DNA of 46,514 bases from Cytophagales bacterium (GTDB lineage Bacteria; Bacteroidota; Bacteroidia; Cytophagales; Spirosomataceae), in the NCBI GenBank assembly GCA_013298865.1, contig JAAFJL010000019.1, positions 1 through 46,514 of the forward strand, in the 5' to 3' direction. A program made the position numbers and the translations under genes. The notes under the pieces are model-generated. The model had not been told where the DNA came from. It did no database searches and was given only the letters and a program-made list of their open reading frames with translations. This document shows positions 8,062-15,389 of this stretch, piece by piece (position 1 is the stretch's first letter; every line of letters begins with the position of its first letter).

Positions 8062-8396
8062 CGCAGGATGGAGCAGTAGGTAGCTCGTTGGGCTCAAATC
8101 ATTGTTAATTGAGAATTTTAAAAATTACTTATTTAGAATTCTTTCAATCAATTTGCAAGAGGGCTGCGTAAAGAGAAATTTTTACGTGATTATTTGTCAA
8201 ATTCGGGGAACCCTTTAAGTATGGCAATCCCGAGCCAAGCCTTAGTAATAAGGAAGGTGTAGAGACTGAATGGCAAGGACCTTACCAAGTAATGTTGGAG
8301 GTAAAGAGACAGTCCAGACCACAAACCGTAAGGGTAGTGAAAACTATAGTGGTAAGCATAACCCAAAGGTCACAGGTTCGAGTCCTGTTCCTGCTA
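8062..8396 (+). tRNA. Initiator tRNA(fMet), anticodon CAT, interrupted by a group I intron
   Basis: The 5' exon is 8062-8094 and the 3' exon 8357-8396. Joined, they give a full 73-base cloverleaf: acceptor CGCAGGA/TCCTGCT, D-stem GAGC/GCTC, anticodon stem TTGGG/CCCAA, loop CTCATAA, variable AGGTC and T-arm ACAGG-TTCGAGT-CCTGT. Initiator features are the mismatch at position 1:72 (C against T) and three consecutive G-C pairs at the base of the anticodon loop. The 3' CCA is not fully encoded. The 262-base insert splits the anticodon loop between T33 and C34, so a functional tRNA requires splicing. A promoter and a rho-independent terminator flank the gene, making it its own transcription unit. 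Confidence 0.96.
8095..8356 (+). ncRNA. Group I intron, tRNA-type (IC3-like), in tRNA(fMet)
   Basis: The core motifs match those I know from the cyanobacterial tRNA(Leu) intron: GGCAATCCCGAGCCAAGCC at 8223-8241 (P4-P6 side), GGAAGGTGTAGAGACT at 8252-8267 (into P7), and GGTAAAGAGACAGTCC at 8300-8315 (P8/P7). Pairings found by eye are P4 TCGGG 8203-8207 with CCCGA 8229-8233, P6a CCTTA/TAAGG at 8240-8253, P7 GACTG 8264-8268 with CAGTC 8310-8314, P8 TTACC 8282-8286 with GGTAA 8300-8304, P9 ACCAC 8318-8322 with GTGGT 8349-8353, and a GAAA-capped stem at 8335-8346. The 5' exon ends in U and the intron ends in G, as group I splicing requires. A guide sequence GGCT at 8162-8165 can pair with exon GGCT, giving the U-G pair. 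There is no ORF inside. Confidence 0.95.
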
Positions 8397-8401
8397 CAGT
8401 A

Positions 8402-8443
8402 AAAGCTAATTATCTTTAAATCAGATAATTAGCTTTTTTATTT
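8402..8443 (+). terminator. Terminator of the tRNA(fMet) unit
   Basis: The stem AAAGCTAATTATCT/AGATAATTAGCTTT with a short loop is followed by a T-rich tract, starting 6 bases after the tRNA. It separates the tRNA from the endonuclease gene 20 bases further on. Confidence 0.9.
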
Positions 8444-8463
8444 TAAGATTATTCACTTTTAAA

Positions 8464-8892
8464 ATGGATACAAAACTCAAAGGTGATATTGCCGAACAAG
8501 CTGTTATTCTCCACGCATTAAAACAAGGTTGGGGTGTACTAAAACCTGTTGGTGACAGATTACCTTACGATATGGTTTTTGATATTGCTGGAAAGTTTAT
8601 CAAAATTCAAGTAAAAAGTGCATGGTTTGATGAAAGCAGACAGAATTATGTAGTTGATAGCCGTCGCACAAAAACTAATCGGAGGGTAATGCTGAGAGAA
8701 AAGTATAGCAAATTAGACTTTGACTTCGCCATTATTTATCTTGAAGAAATCAACATCTTTTACATTATGCCTGTTAATATTTTTATCAGTTATAGTTCTG
8801 AAATACACTTAGTTGAAACAGAAAAAAGGCAACGGAAACCCAACTCAGCCAATTATCGTGAGGCTTGGTGGTTTTTAGAAAAACTCGTTTAA
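8464..8892 (+). CDS. Group I intron-associated PD-(D/E)XK homing endonuclease (I-Ssp6803I-like)
   Basis: The 142-residue protein starts MDTKLKGDIAEQAVI and has the compact family pattern KGDIAE - GDRLPYD - FIKIQVKSAW. E11, D36, Q49 and K51 are placed as the catalytic set of the I-Ssp6803I type of PD-(D/E)XK nucleases, with Gln in place of the usual acidic residue. In Synechocystis that enzyme is encoded by the tRNA(fMet) intron and cuts intronless tRNA(fMet) at the anticodon. Here the gene is outside the intron, 67 bases after the tRNA, behind a terminator and with almost no room for its own promoter, so expression may depend on read-through. Its last codons overlap a truncated acetyltransferase gene on the other strand. 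Family assignment is from sequence pattern alone. Confidence 0.88.
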   Translation: MDTKLKGDIAEQAVILHALKQGWGVLKPVGDRLPYDMVFDIAGKFIKIQVKSAWFDESRQNYVVDSRRTKTNRRVMLREKYSKLDFDFAIIYLEEINIFYIMPVNIFISYSSEIHLVETEKRQRKPNSANYREAWWFLEKLV

Positions 8893-8973
8893 ATCATCGT
8901 CTCCACAATCGAACGGTTTTAAAATGTGTTTGTCTTTCAGTCTTCGTATTTGTAATTTGTTTTCTATTTCCAT
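8875..8973 (-). pseudogene. N-terminal remnant of a GNAT acetyltransferase
   Basis: Thirty-two codons from ATG 8973 read MEIENKLQIRRLKDKHILK followed by PFDCGDDDLNEFF and then a stop at 8875. The motif FDCGDDDLNEF is the characteristic start of a GNAT acetyltransferase family often found beside small antitoxin-like proteins. The rest of the domain, normally well over 100 residues, is missing. The reading frame ends inside the last codons of the endonuclease gene, so a junction lies at about 8875-8890. Its ATG overlaps the stop of the upstream small gene (TAATG), showing they were an operon. Confidence 0.75.
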
Positions 8974-9122
8974 TAGTCAAGAACGAAAATAAATTTACTT
9001 GCACTCTTTTTGATTCGTGCAATCTCCTCTGCCGATACAGGCTTTACGTTTTCCATTCTATCGAAAAAACGTTCAGCATCCTTTCCCCTCAATACAGGGG
9101 TTTCTTTTATTGGTCGTGCCAT
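8973..9122 (-). CDS. Small antitoxin-like protein (MARPIKETPVL family)
   Basis: The 49-residue product starts at ATG 9122 with MARPIKETPVLRGKDAERFF. I recognise the pattern of short conserved Bacteroidota and Chlorobi proteins that precede GNAT or other toxin-like genes. The middle is charged (VSAEEIARIKKSASKF). The longer in-frame start at 9191 adds 23 residues that do not fit the family. It overlaps the GNAT remnant by one base, so it is probably the antitoxin half of a decayed toxin-antitoxin-like pair. The function is inferred from arrangement only. Confidence 0.65.
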   Translation of the reverse strand: MARPIKETPVLRGKDAERFFDRMENVKPVSAEEIARIKKSASKFIFVLD

Positions 9123-9318
9123 TGTCTTATCGGACCGCCGATGCGGTTGTTTGATACTCTTTTGATTAAACAAAGTTAGTGCAAATAACATTCCGTTGTA
9201 TTAAGTCTCCACCAAAGAGATTATCCGATACCACTATTAAAAATTGTTAAATCTTTAGTGACTGTTACGGTTTATGCAATTTTCTGATTAGTTTGCTACT
9301 CTATTAAACTTCCCCAAA

Positions 9319-10413
9319 ATGAGAAAACTGGTAATTGTTGTAATTCTTTTGCTTTCCTACTGTACCATTATGGCACAAGTTAAAATAGCGTATAAAATTG
9401 ATACTTCTCAGAACAAAACGATGAGACTGTGCAATTTTATAAAGGACTATATGCAGCAAGATACAGTTAGCAAAAAATTCTGGCATCCTAAATATAAAAA
9501 TAAAGAGGCTTTTGATTATAACATTGATTGGATTTGGAGCGAAAATAGCCCCAGAAAACTCTCTGAAAAATTGAATGTGGAAATCGTTGAGCTTCAACAA
9601 ATCAATGATAGTTTATCATACTTCAAATTGCAAATAGCCTCTAAAGTAAACACAGGTGATGAGGCTTTCTCGAATATCTATAAATATTACATCGTGGAAA
9701 AGTTGGGGAAGTTCTACCTCGATAATTGTAAAGAGTACGATTCAAAGAAATTTGCCTACTATAAAACCAAGAATATTGGCTTCTATACTTCTTATTTTTA
9801 TGCTATTGAGAAATCCAAAATGGATGAAGCCAGTAAAGCAATAGATTCCTTGTATTTGTCTTTGAAAGTCCAAGTTCCTCGCAGAACTATTGATTATTTC
9901 ATGTGTGCCAATGAGGAAGAATTGAATATCTTGGCAAACATCGTGGTTTGGAATGGTGGCTTAGGCGGATTCACGAATATTCCCGAAGGTTATGTGGTAG
10001 GGATTAATAAAAACCCTGTGTACAAACATGAGTTTATTCACGCCATTTTGGGGTACGGTGCAGATTGTTTTTTCTTGCAGGAAGGTATAGCAACGCTATT
10101 TGGTGGAAGCAAGGAAAAGTCCTATCAACAAGGGTTTATTGAATTGAAAGATTGTTACAAAAAAGGTGGTTGCAATTTCGATAATTTGTATGCCCGTGAG
10201 GTTGGTGGGCAGTTTAGTAGTAGCTTAACTTATACTTTCGGGGCAGTTTTTTGTCAGTATTTGATTGACAATCACGGCTTTGATTTCTTCTATAAATTAT
10301 ATTACGACAAAAGTATCACGAGTGAAAATTTCCTTGATAAAGTCTCCACTGCTACCAATAAAAGCAAAGAAAAAATCAAGCAAGAAGTAGAGAAACTGAT
10401 TGTTGGGAAATGA
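9319..10413 (+). CDS. Secreted gluzincin-like metallopeptidase domain protein
   Basis: The 364-residue protein has a signal peptide (residues 1-20, ending TIMAQ). The N-terminal 180 residues have no recognised motif. The C-terminal half holds a zinc-peptidase-like site, HEFIH at 237-241, followed by FFLQEGIATLFGGS with E255, which resembles the HExxH...EG(I/L)A pattern of peptidase-MA-like (M1-related) domains. It is therefore probably a periplasmic or secreted metallopeptidase of unknown substrate. A C-terminal Lys-rich helix ends the protein. It stands alone, with a weak hairpin beyond its stop. Confidence 0.75.
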   Translation: MRKLVIVVILLLSYCTIMAQVKIAYKIDTSQNKTMRLCNFIKDYMQQDTVSKKFWHPKYKNKEAFDYNIDWIWSENSPRKLSEKLNVEIVELQQINDSLSYFKLQIASKVNTGDEAFSNIYKYYIVEKLGKFYLDNCKEYDSKKFAYYKTKNIGFYTSYFYAIEKSKMDEASKAIDSLYLSLKVQVPRRTIDYFMCANEEELNILANIVVWNGGLGGFTNIPEGYVVGINKNPVYKHEFIHAILGYGADCFFLQEGIATLFGGSKEKSYQQGFIELKDCYKKGGCNFDNLYAREVGGQFSSSLTYTFGAVFCQYLIDNHGFDFFYKLYYDKSITSENFLDKVSTATNKSKEKIKQEVEKLIVGK

Positions 10414-10426
10414 ATCATTTCAATAC

Positions 10427-10459
10427 CCGTAGTCAATCATAAAATTCGAGAGACTACGG
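10427..10459. terminator. Hairpin between convergent genes
   Basis: CCGTAGTC (10427-10434) pairs perfectly with GACTACGG (10452-10459) across a 17-base loop, between the ends of the metallopeptidase-like gene and the M3 peptidase gene. There is no T-run, so terminator function is uncertain. Confidence 0.4.
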
Positions 10460-10509
10460 ATATTTACTAACTAAATCTTAGGAATGGGAAATTAATAAAA
10501 TACCAAACC

Positions 10510-12231
10510 CTACTTCAATTTCCTCAATTCTTCTCCCACAAATTCCATCAGCGAAGCAATGTGTTCTTTTGAAAAATCAAATGGAATATTGGCAGCTGCG
10601 TAAACTTCTCCGATGGGTTTGGTATAGCCTAATTTCAGGGCGTTCAAATATCCTTGTAAACCTTTTTGTGGGTTTTCTTTGTAGTTTTTCCAAACACCAA
10701 TTGCTCCTAATTGGGCAATTCCGTATTCGATATAATAGAAAGGGACTTCAAAAATATGCAATTGTTTCTGCCAAAGATTTGCCTTAAATTGCTGAATACC
10801 AGACCAATCGGTTGTATTGTCAGTAAATTTTTCATAAATCTGAATCCATGCTTCGGTGCGTTCTTCGGGTGTATGGCTTGGGTTTTCGTAAAGCCAATGT
10901 TGAAACTTATCAACCGTTGCTACCCACGGAAGTGTTTCGATAATATCTTCTAAATGCTTGATTTTGGCACGCTTCAAATCTTCTGGATTTTCAAAATATA
11001 CATCCCAATAATCCATCGTAATCAATTCCATCGACATCGACGCTAACTCTGCTACTTCGGAAGGAAGATTGCGGAAAGAATTCAACGCCAAATCTTTCGT
11101 CACGATTGAATGTACCGCATGACCACCCTCGTGCAGAATCGTAATCATGTCTCTCAACAACGAAGAGGCATTCATGAAAATAAACGGAAAGCCAGATTCT
11201 TCGAGTGGATAGTTGTATCCGCCTGGATTTTTACCCTTCCGAGATTCTAAATCAAAGCGATTCATGCCTCGCATCACGGTTAGGCATTCGCCCAAGAACG
11301 GGTCTAATTTCGTAAAAACTGTAATCGTTTTTTCCAATAAATCTTCTCCAGTACTGAATGGCTTCAGGGGTGGACGATTGTTCGGGTCAACGGCTTTGTC
11401 GTAAGGGCGTAACTCACTGACATTCAGAGCTTTTTTGTGTTCAGTTGCCATTTCATTTAGCAAAGGAACAACGGTTTGGGCTACTGCTTCGTGGAAATCA
11501 AAACAGTCTTCTTTGGTATAATCAAATCGCCCCAAAGCCGCAAACATATAATCTCTGAAATTATCAAAACCTGCATTCTGAGCCATAAGATGACGCAATT
11601 TCACGAGTTGATTCAGTAAATCGTCCAGCTTTTCTTTGTCCTCAAACCGTCTGCCTTGTACTTTGGTATAGGTTTCTTCTCGGAGGTTTCTATCTGGATT
11701 TTCGAGGAAAACTCCTGCTTGTTGGAGCGTTTTTTCTTCCCCATTTATCGTTACCATCATCGCCCCTGTGATTGCCCCAAACTGCGTTGAGAGCGTCTGG
11801 AGTTCGGTATTGATGGGAATATTCTCTTCCCTAAAAATCTCAATCGCACGTTTCATTGCCCGAATCGTGATGTTGAAACCCGTTTCTTTCATATCATCCA
11901 GAAAAGAGCTTTCTACCACTTTTTTATTCAAATCATCATCGTACAAAGAAGTATGCGGTAGAATATCCGTCAGGAAAGATTGGTACGCTTGTATATTTGC
12001 CTGATTGGTATTGTCGCAAGACATACGAATATACCGCCAAGCCATGTTTTCAGAAAGATAACTCTCTAATTCTGAGCGGTCTGCAAAGAAATCACGAAGT
12101 TCCTGAGCGGTACTGAGGTTACGATTTTTGAGGTTTTCGTAAAATGGTTGAATACTTTCCCAAGTACTCAATTGGAAATCTTGTCCTAAAAATTGTCTGG
12201 GCTTTAGAGCCGTAGAAATCGTTTCAGTCAT
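10510..12231 (-). CDS. M3 family oligoendopeptidase (PepF-like)
   Basis: The 573-residue product matches the M3 (thimet/PepF) peptidase family in length and in the active-site motif HEGGHAVHS starting at H367, the HExxH zinc site, with the second zinc-ligand region in LPSEVAELASMSMEL downstream. It lacks a signal peptide (MTETISTALKPRQF), so it is cytoplasmic and likely degrades short peptides released by larger proteases. It is divergent from the desaturase-like gene, with about 100 bases between starts, and is probably monocistronic. Confidence 0.92.
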   Translation of the reverse strand: MTETISTALKPRQFLGQDFQLSTWESIQPFYENLKNRNLSTAQELRDFFADRSELESYLSENMAWRYIRMSCDNTNQANIQAYQSFLTDILPHTSLYDDDLNKKVVESSFLDDMKETGFNITIRAMKRAIEIFREENIPINTELQTLSTQFGAITGAMMVTINGEEKTLQQAGVFLENPDRNLREETYTKVQGRRFEDKEKLDDLLNQLVKLRHLMAQNAGFDNFRDYMFAALGRFDYTKEDCFDFHEAVAQTVVPLLNEMATEHKKALNVSELRPYDKAVDPNNRPPLKPFSTGEDLLEKTITVFTKLDPFLGECLTVMRGMNRFDLESRKGKNPGGYNYPLEESGFPFIFMNASSLLRDMITILHEGGHAVHSIVTKDLALNSFRNLPSEVAELASMSMELITMDYWDVYFENPEDLKRAKIKHLEDIIETLPWVATVDKFQHWLYENPSHTPEERTEAWIQIYEKFTDNTTDWSGIQQFKANLWQKQLHIFEVPFYYIEYGIAQLGAIGVWKNYKENPQKGLQGYLNALKLGYTKPIGEVYAAANIPFDFSKEHIASLMEFVGEELRKLK

Positions 12232-12334
12232 TTTTTAATTTTTTAGATTTGATGTTTATTGCTAATCGGTTTATACTGGCAGAACATTTAACCACTACTA
12301 CCTGTTAAATTGCATAACAATACTTTTAGAAAAA

Positions 12335-13225
12335 ATGCTCGAAAAATATATTCAAATAATCTCTGGAGCTTATGCTGGTTACTGGAATTACTTTATCAAT
12401 GAAATTTTGAACCCCAATTGGCACAACTATTTTTACTGGTTGCTTGGTGTATCGCTGGCGATTTGGTTTGCTGAAATATTGTTTCCCTGGCGAAAAAATC
12501 AGCCATTAATTCGTCAACATTTTTGGTTGGATGCCTTTTATTTAATTTGGGCTTATTTCTTGTTTTCGTTAGTTGTTTATAACGCTTTGTCGATGGTTGG
12601 CGTGCAATTGTTCAATGATTTTTTAGCCCTGTTTGGCATTACTAATATTGTGTCTGTCAATGTCCAACATTTGCCTGCTTGGGTGCAGTTGGTTTTGATT
12701 TTTGTCCTTCGGGATTTTATGCAATGGAATATTCACCGACTGTTGCACCACGTAAATTGGATGTGGGAATTCCATAAAGTACACCACAGCACCGAAGAAA
12801 TGGGTTTTGGAGCTTTGCTACGTTACCATTGGATGGAAAATATCATTTACAGAAGTTTAGAATATATTCCTTTAGCCATGATTGGTTTTGGTATTAGTGA
12901 TTTCTTCATTGTCCATATTTTTACTTTGGTAACAGGGCAATTAGGACACGCCAATCTCAAAATTTCGCTTGGTCCACTCAAATATTTATTCAATGGACCA
13001 CAAATGCACTTATTGCATCATGCCAAAGAAATGCCCAAATCTCATCCTATGGGCTTCAATTATGGCATCACGTTGAGCATCTGGGACTACCTTTTCAACA
13101 CAAATTACTACCCAAAAGATGATGAAAACCTTCTGATTGGTTTACCCGATTCAGAGAATTTTCCTCAAGACTTTATTGGTCAAACCATTCGTCCTTTTCA
13201 GCGTGTATTCGGGAGGAAAATGTAA
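12335..13225 (+). CDS. Sterol desaturase / fatty acid hydroxylase superfamily protein
   Basis: The 296-residue integral membrane protein has hydrophobic segments near residues 30-50, 64-85, 115-128 and 175-200, and the histidine clusters of the di-iron hydroxylase superfamily: HRLLHH (134-139), HKVHH (147-151), QLGHAN (202-207) and HLLHH (225-229). The superfamily inserts oxygen into lipids, sterols or carotenoids at the membrane. The substrate here is not evident from neighbours. Confidence 0.9.
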   Translation: MLEKYIQIISGAYAGYWNYFINEILNPNWHNYFYWLLGVSLAIWFAEILFPWRKNQPLIRQHFWLDAFYLIWAYFLFSLVVYNALSMVGVQLFNDFLALFGITNIVSVNVQHLPAWVQLVLIFVLRDFMQWNIHRLLHHVNWMWEFHKVHHSTEEMGFGALLRYHWMENIIYRSLEYIPLAMIGFGISDFFIVHIFTLVTGQLGHANLKISLGPLKYLFNGPQMHLLHHAKEMPKSHPMGFNYGITLSIWDYLFNTNYYPKDDENLLIGLPDSENFPQDFIGQTIRPFQRVFGRKM

Positions 13226-13253
13226 AATTGTACACTCAGACATCTCCCAAATC

Positions 13254-13306
13254 AAACTTAGAGGATTAGAGAAAAAAGTAAAGATTAGCTCTAATTCTCT
13301 AAGTTT
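13254..13306. repeat. 18-base inverted repeat between convergent genes
   Basis: AAACTTAGAGGATTAGAG at 13254-13271 is the reverse complement of 13289-13306 with one mismatch. It sits between the ends of the desaturase-like (+) and SGNH hydrolase (-) genes and may act as a bidirectional terminator, though the T-runs are poor. Confidence 0.6.
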
Positions 13307-13355
13307 AAATCATCATGAGTTATTTTATACTCAAACACACTGCGAATCAGAATTT

Positions 13356-14021
13356 TTATTTCAAAATCAACGCAAGCATTTTTTCTGCTACAAATTGATT
13401 TCCTAAATCGTTCAAATGTACTCTGTCTGATGTCAGGATGCCCTTTTCCTTGTTTTCTGGATTATTTTTTAAACTATAATCAGCAAATTCTTTGCGTAAA
13501 TCACATAGGGCAAGGCTATTTTTGGTAGCTAAATTCCTAATGACTTTACTGTATTGGTTCATGTCTCCATCTTGTTGGTTACTGGCATCGGTACGTTCAC
13601 CGATGGCTGCTGGCGTACATAAAATTATCTTGATATTATTCGCCTTCATTTTATTGATAAGGGCTTGATAAAACTTCTCAAATTTATCAATATCAGTACC
13701 AGTTCCTGAAGTTGCTTTGTGCCAAACGTCATTTACACCAATATAAATCACGACAATATCGGGTTTTTTATTTAGCACATCGTCTTCTAATCTAAGGTAT
13801 AAATCATAGACTTTATTCCCACTAATACCCGCCCCGACTAATTCAAACTTGTTTTTAAGTCCCTGTTTCTCAAGCATCTCTCCTATTTGAGTGATGTATC
13901 CTTTCGGCATAACGCCTGCCTGTGTAATAGAATCACCAAAGAAAATGACTTTTTTGGGTTTATCTTCTGTAAATGAAGTCATTAGCCAGAAGAGCGATAA
14001 AAATAATAATGATTTTTTCAT
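13356..14021 (-). CDS. Secreted SGNH/GDSL-type hydrolase
   Basis: The 221-residue product has a signal peptide (residues 1-18) and all four SGNH blocks: FGDSITQ with nucleophile S31 (block I), a glycine in GAGISGNK (63-70, block II), GVND with N97 (block III), and DRVHLND with D199 and H202 (block V). It resembles the lysophospholipase/acetylesterase branch used on lipids or acetylated glycans. It is probably periplasmic. It is flanked by repeat-rich gaps and is not in an operon. Confidence 0.9.
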   Translation of the reverse strand: MKKSLLFLSLFWLMTSFTEDKPKKVIFFGDSITQAGVMPKGYITQIGEMLEKQGLKNKFELVGAGISGNKVYDLYLRLEDDVLNKKPDIVVIYIGVNDVWHKATSGTGTDIDKFEKFYQALINKMKANNIKIILCTPAAIGERTDASNQQDGDMNQYSKVIRNLATKNSLALCDLRKEFADYSLKNNPENKEKGILTSDRVHLNDLGNQFVAEKMLALILK

Positions 14022-14049
14022 GGATTTTTGAGTTATTAGAAATGAATTT

Positions 14050-14372
14050 TACCGCAAGGACGGAAAGACGCAATTATTTTAAATTGTATTTTATACCAAA
14101 GTGAAAATGGTTTTTGGGAATGAGGTTACACAGAGAACCATAGAGAAGGTTTAGAGAACCACAGAGAAAACCTCTAAAATACTCTGCGGCAGGCGTTCCT
14201 GTGGCTCTCTTTTTTTAACTCTGTGGCTCTCTGTGTAACCTCATTCCCAAAAGTAAAAAACTGAAAACCTCTTTCACATTAGTATAATAAGTTTATTCTA
14301 TCAAACTTTTGTCAACCTATTTCAGGACGATACAGAATTAAATATTTGGCGTCAAAAGCGTCTTTGCGGTAA
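14050..14372. repeat. Large nested inverted repeat (rRNA-free gap)
   Basis: The outer parts pair loosely (ACCGCAAGGACGGAAAGACGC near 14051 against GCGTCTTTGCGGT near 14358), as do TTATACCAAAGTGAAAATGG at 14091 and its counterpart near 14268-14287. The core is strong: GGGAATGAGGTTACACAGAG at 14116-14135 against its reverse complement ending at 14248, with further CACAGAGA/TCTCTGTG units inside. It fills nearly the whole gap between the SGNH and YfiT genes. It resembles the dispersed palindromic repeats seen in many Bacteroidota, and no coding capacity is visible. Confidence 0.75.
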
Positions 14373-14393
14373 TAATAGTTTTTTGTCGCCCCA

Positions 14394-14936
14394 CTAAATT
14401 CCCATACGTTTACGTAACTCCGTGATATGTGCGGTATGATGTTTGCTGTGCCAAGCATACATACCCGTTACAACCTTTAACGAATTTTCGTGTTTAGTTT
14501 CTGGGTGCATAAATTTGCGATTAAAATCTGAGTCCGACATAGACCGAATCAGCATAACCCAGCGTTTATGCAATACTTCCAAAAGCGTCAAAGACCATTC
14601 GATTGGGGCATTTTTACCATCTTCCAATTCTGCCCAAAACTGTTCTTCGTAAGGTTTGATAGTAGGAAGGTTTTCAGTAAGGGCTAATTTGAAACGAATG
14701 AAAGCATTCATGTGGGAATCTGCCACGTGATTAACCGTTTGTTGGACAGTCCAACCGCCTGGGCGATACGGAATCTGGAGTTGTTCTTCCGAGAGTCCAT
14801 TTACGGCATTTTTGAGAAGTTGAGGAAGGTTTTCAATGTCAATTATCCAGTTATAAAGTACTTTGTCAGTGATTTCCTCCGACTTATTGAAAGTACCTAT
14901 CGGGTACCTGAGTTGTTCAATTGTTGGTTCTGCCAT
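14394..14936 (-). CDS. YfiT/DinB family protein, bacillithiol transferase-like
   Basis: The 180-residue product opens with LRYPIGTF, the typical start of the YfiT branch of the DinB superfamily, and has the three-histidine metal site of that branch: H70 in VNHVADSH, and H163 and H167 in WHSKHHTAH. YfiT-type proteins are putative metal-dependent thiol transferases that move bacillithiol-like thiols to toxic compounds. The four-helix pattern and length agree. It is divergent from the DUF4377-META gene, with 450 bases between. The thiol used in this organism is not shown by the window. Confidence 0.85.
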   Translation of the reverse strand: MAEPTIEQLRYPIGTFNKSEEITDKVLYNWIIDIENLPQLLKNAVNGLSEEQLQIPYRPGGWTVQQTVNHVADSHMNAFIRFKLALTENLPTIKPYEEQFWAELEDGKNAPIEWSLTLLEVLHKRWVMLIRSMSDSDFNRKFMHPETKHENSLKVVTGMYAWHSKHHTAHITELRKRMGI

Positions 14937-15275
14937 AATGTATTATTTTAAGATTACTGTTTGATTGAAATATAAAAGATTTCAATGACGAAATAAATAC
15001 AGATACAGTCAATTATTCATTTCTGAAAATCTAAATCATTGAATCCTTGATAATTAGCTTTTGTTAAAATTTATTAAATCGTTTTTTGTTAAAATTTTTT
15101 ACTATACTTTTACAGAAATATTATTTCGGAACGAATTTGAAAAATAGGAATAATCTAATATTTTTTATTGTTTTTATTTTTTCAAAATAGATATTCGGAC
15201 ACTTTTCGTGTCAGTAAAGATAAATCCAATAGACTACACAAAAAAGTTTATTGAGATTGTTTTTGGATTTTGTTG
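14937..15275. other. AT-rich gap without a gene
   Basis: No ORF is convincing here. GGACACTTTTCGTGTC near 15197 forms a small hairpin, and CAATA/TATTG plus AAATCCAA/TTGGATTT pair around 15222-15270. CAGAAATATTATTTCGG near 15114 echoes the inside of the MITE-like elements. The segment ends at a terminator with no gene before it on the same strand, so a small RNA is possible. Confidence 0.4.
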
Positions 15276-15313
15276 GTAAGTCCTTCGCTCATGGCGAGGG
15301 ACTTCTTTTTTTA
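15276..15313 (+). terminator. Rho-independent terminator without an upstream gene
   Basis: AAGTCCTTCGC and GCGAGGGACTT pair across a TCATG loop and are followed by a T-run on the plus strand. The nearest plus-strand gene upstream ends 2 kb away and a minus-strand gene intervenes, so it may end a small RNA or act as a leader attenuator for the gene at 15390. Confidence 0.75.
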
Positions 15314-15389
15314 TAAATTTCATGTTATTCATTGAGTGATTTAGGCATCATTTTTGAAGTATTATTTTCCCCAAATAATACCCATAAAT

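Noticed and set aside
8095..8100. Splice site placed after A35 of the tRNA (keeping CTCA in exon 1)
   Set aside because: The insert would then not end in G and the exon would not end in U. The U33|C34 choice satisfies both group I rules and gives the same spliced tRNA.
8865..9179. Plus-strand ORF overlapping the endonuclease end
   Set aside because: Its composition is poor and it runs antisense to the better supported antitoxin-like gene and GNAT remnant.
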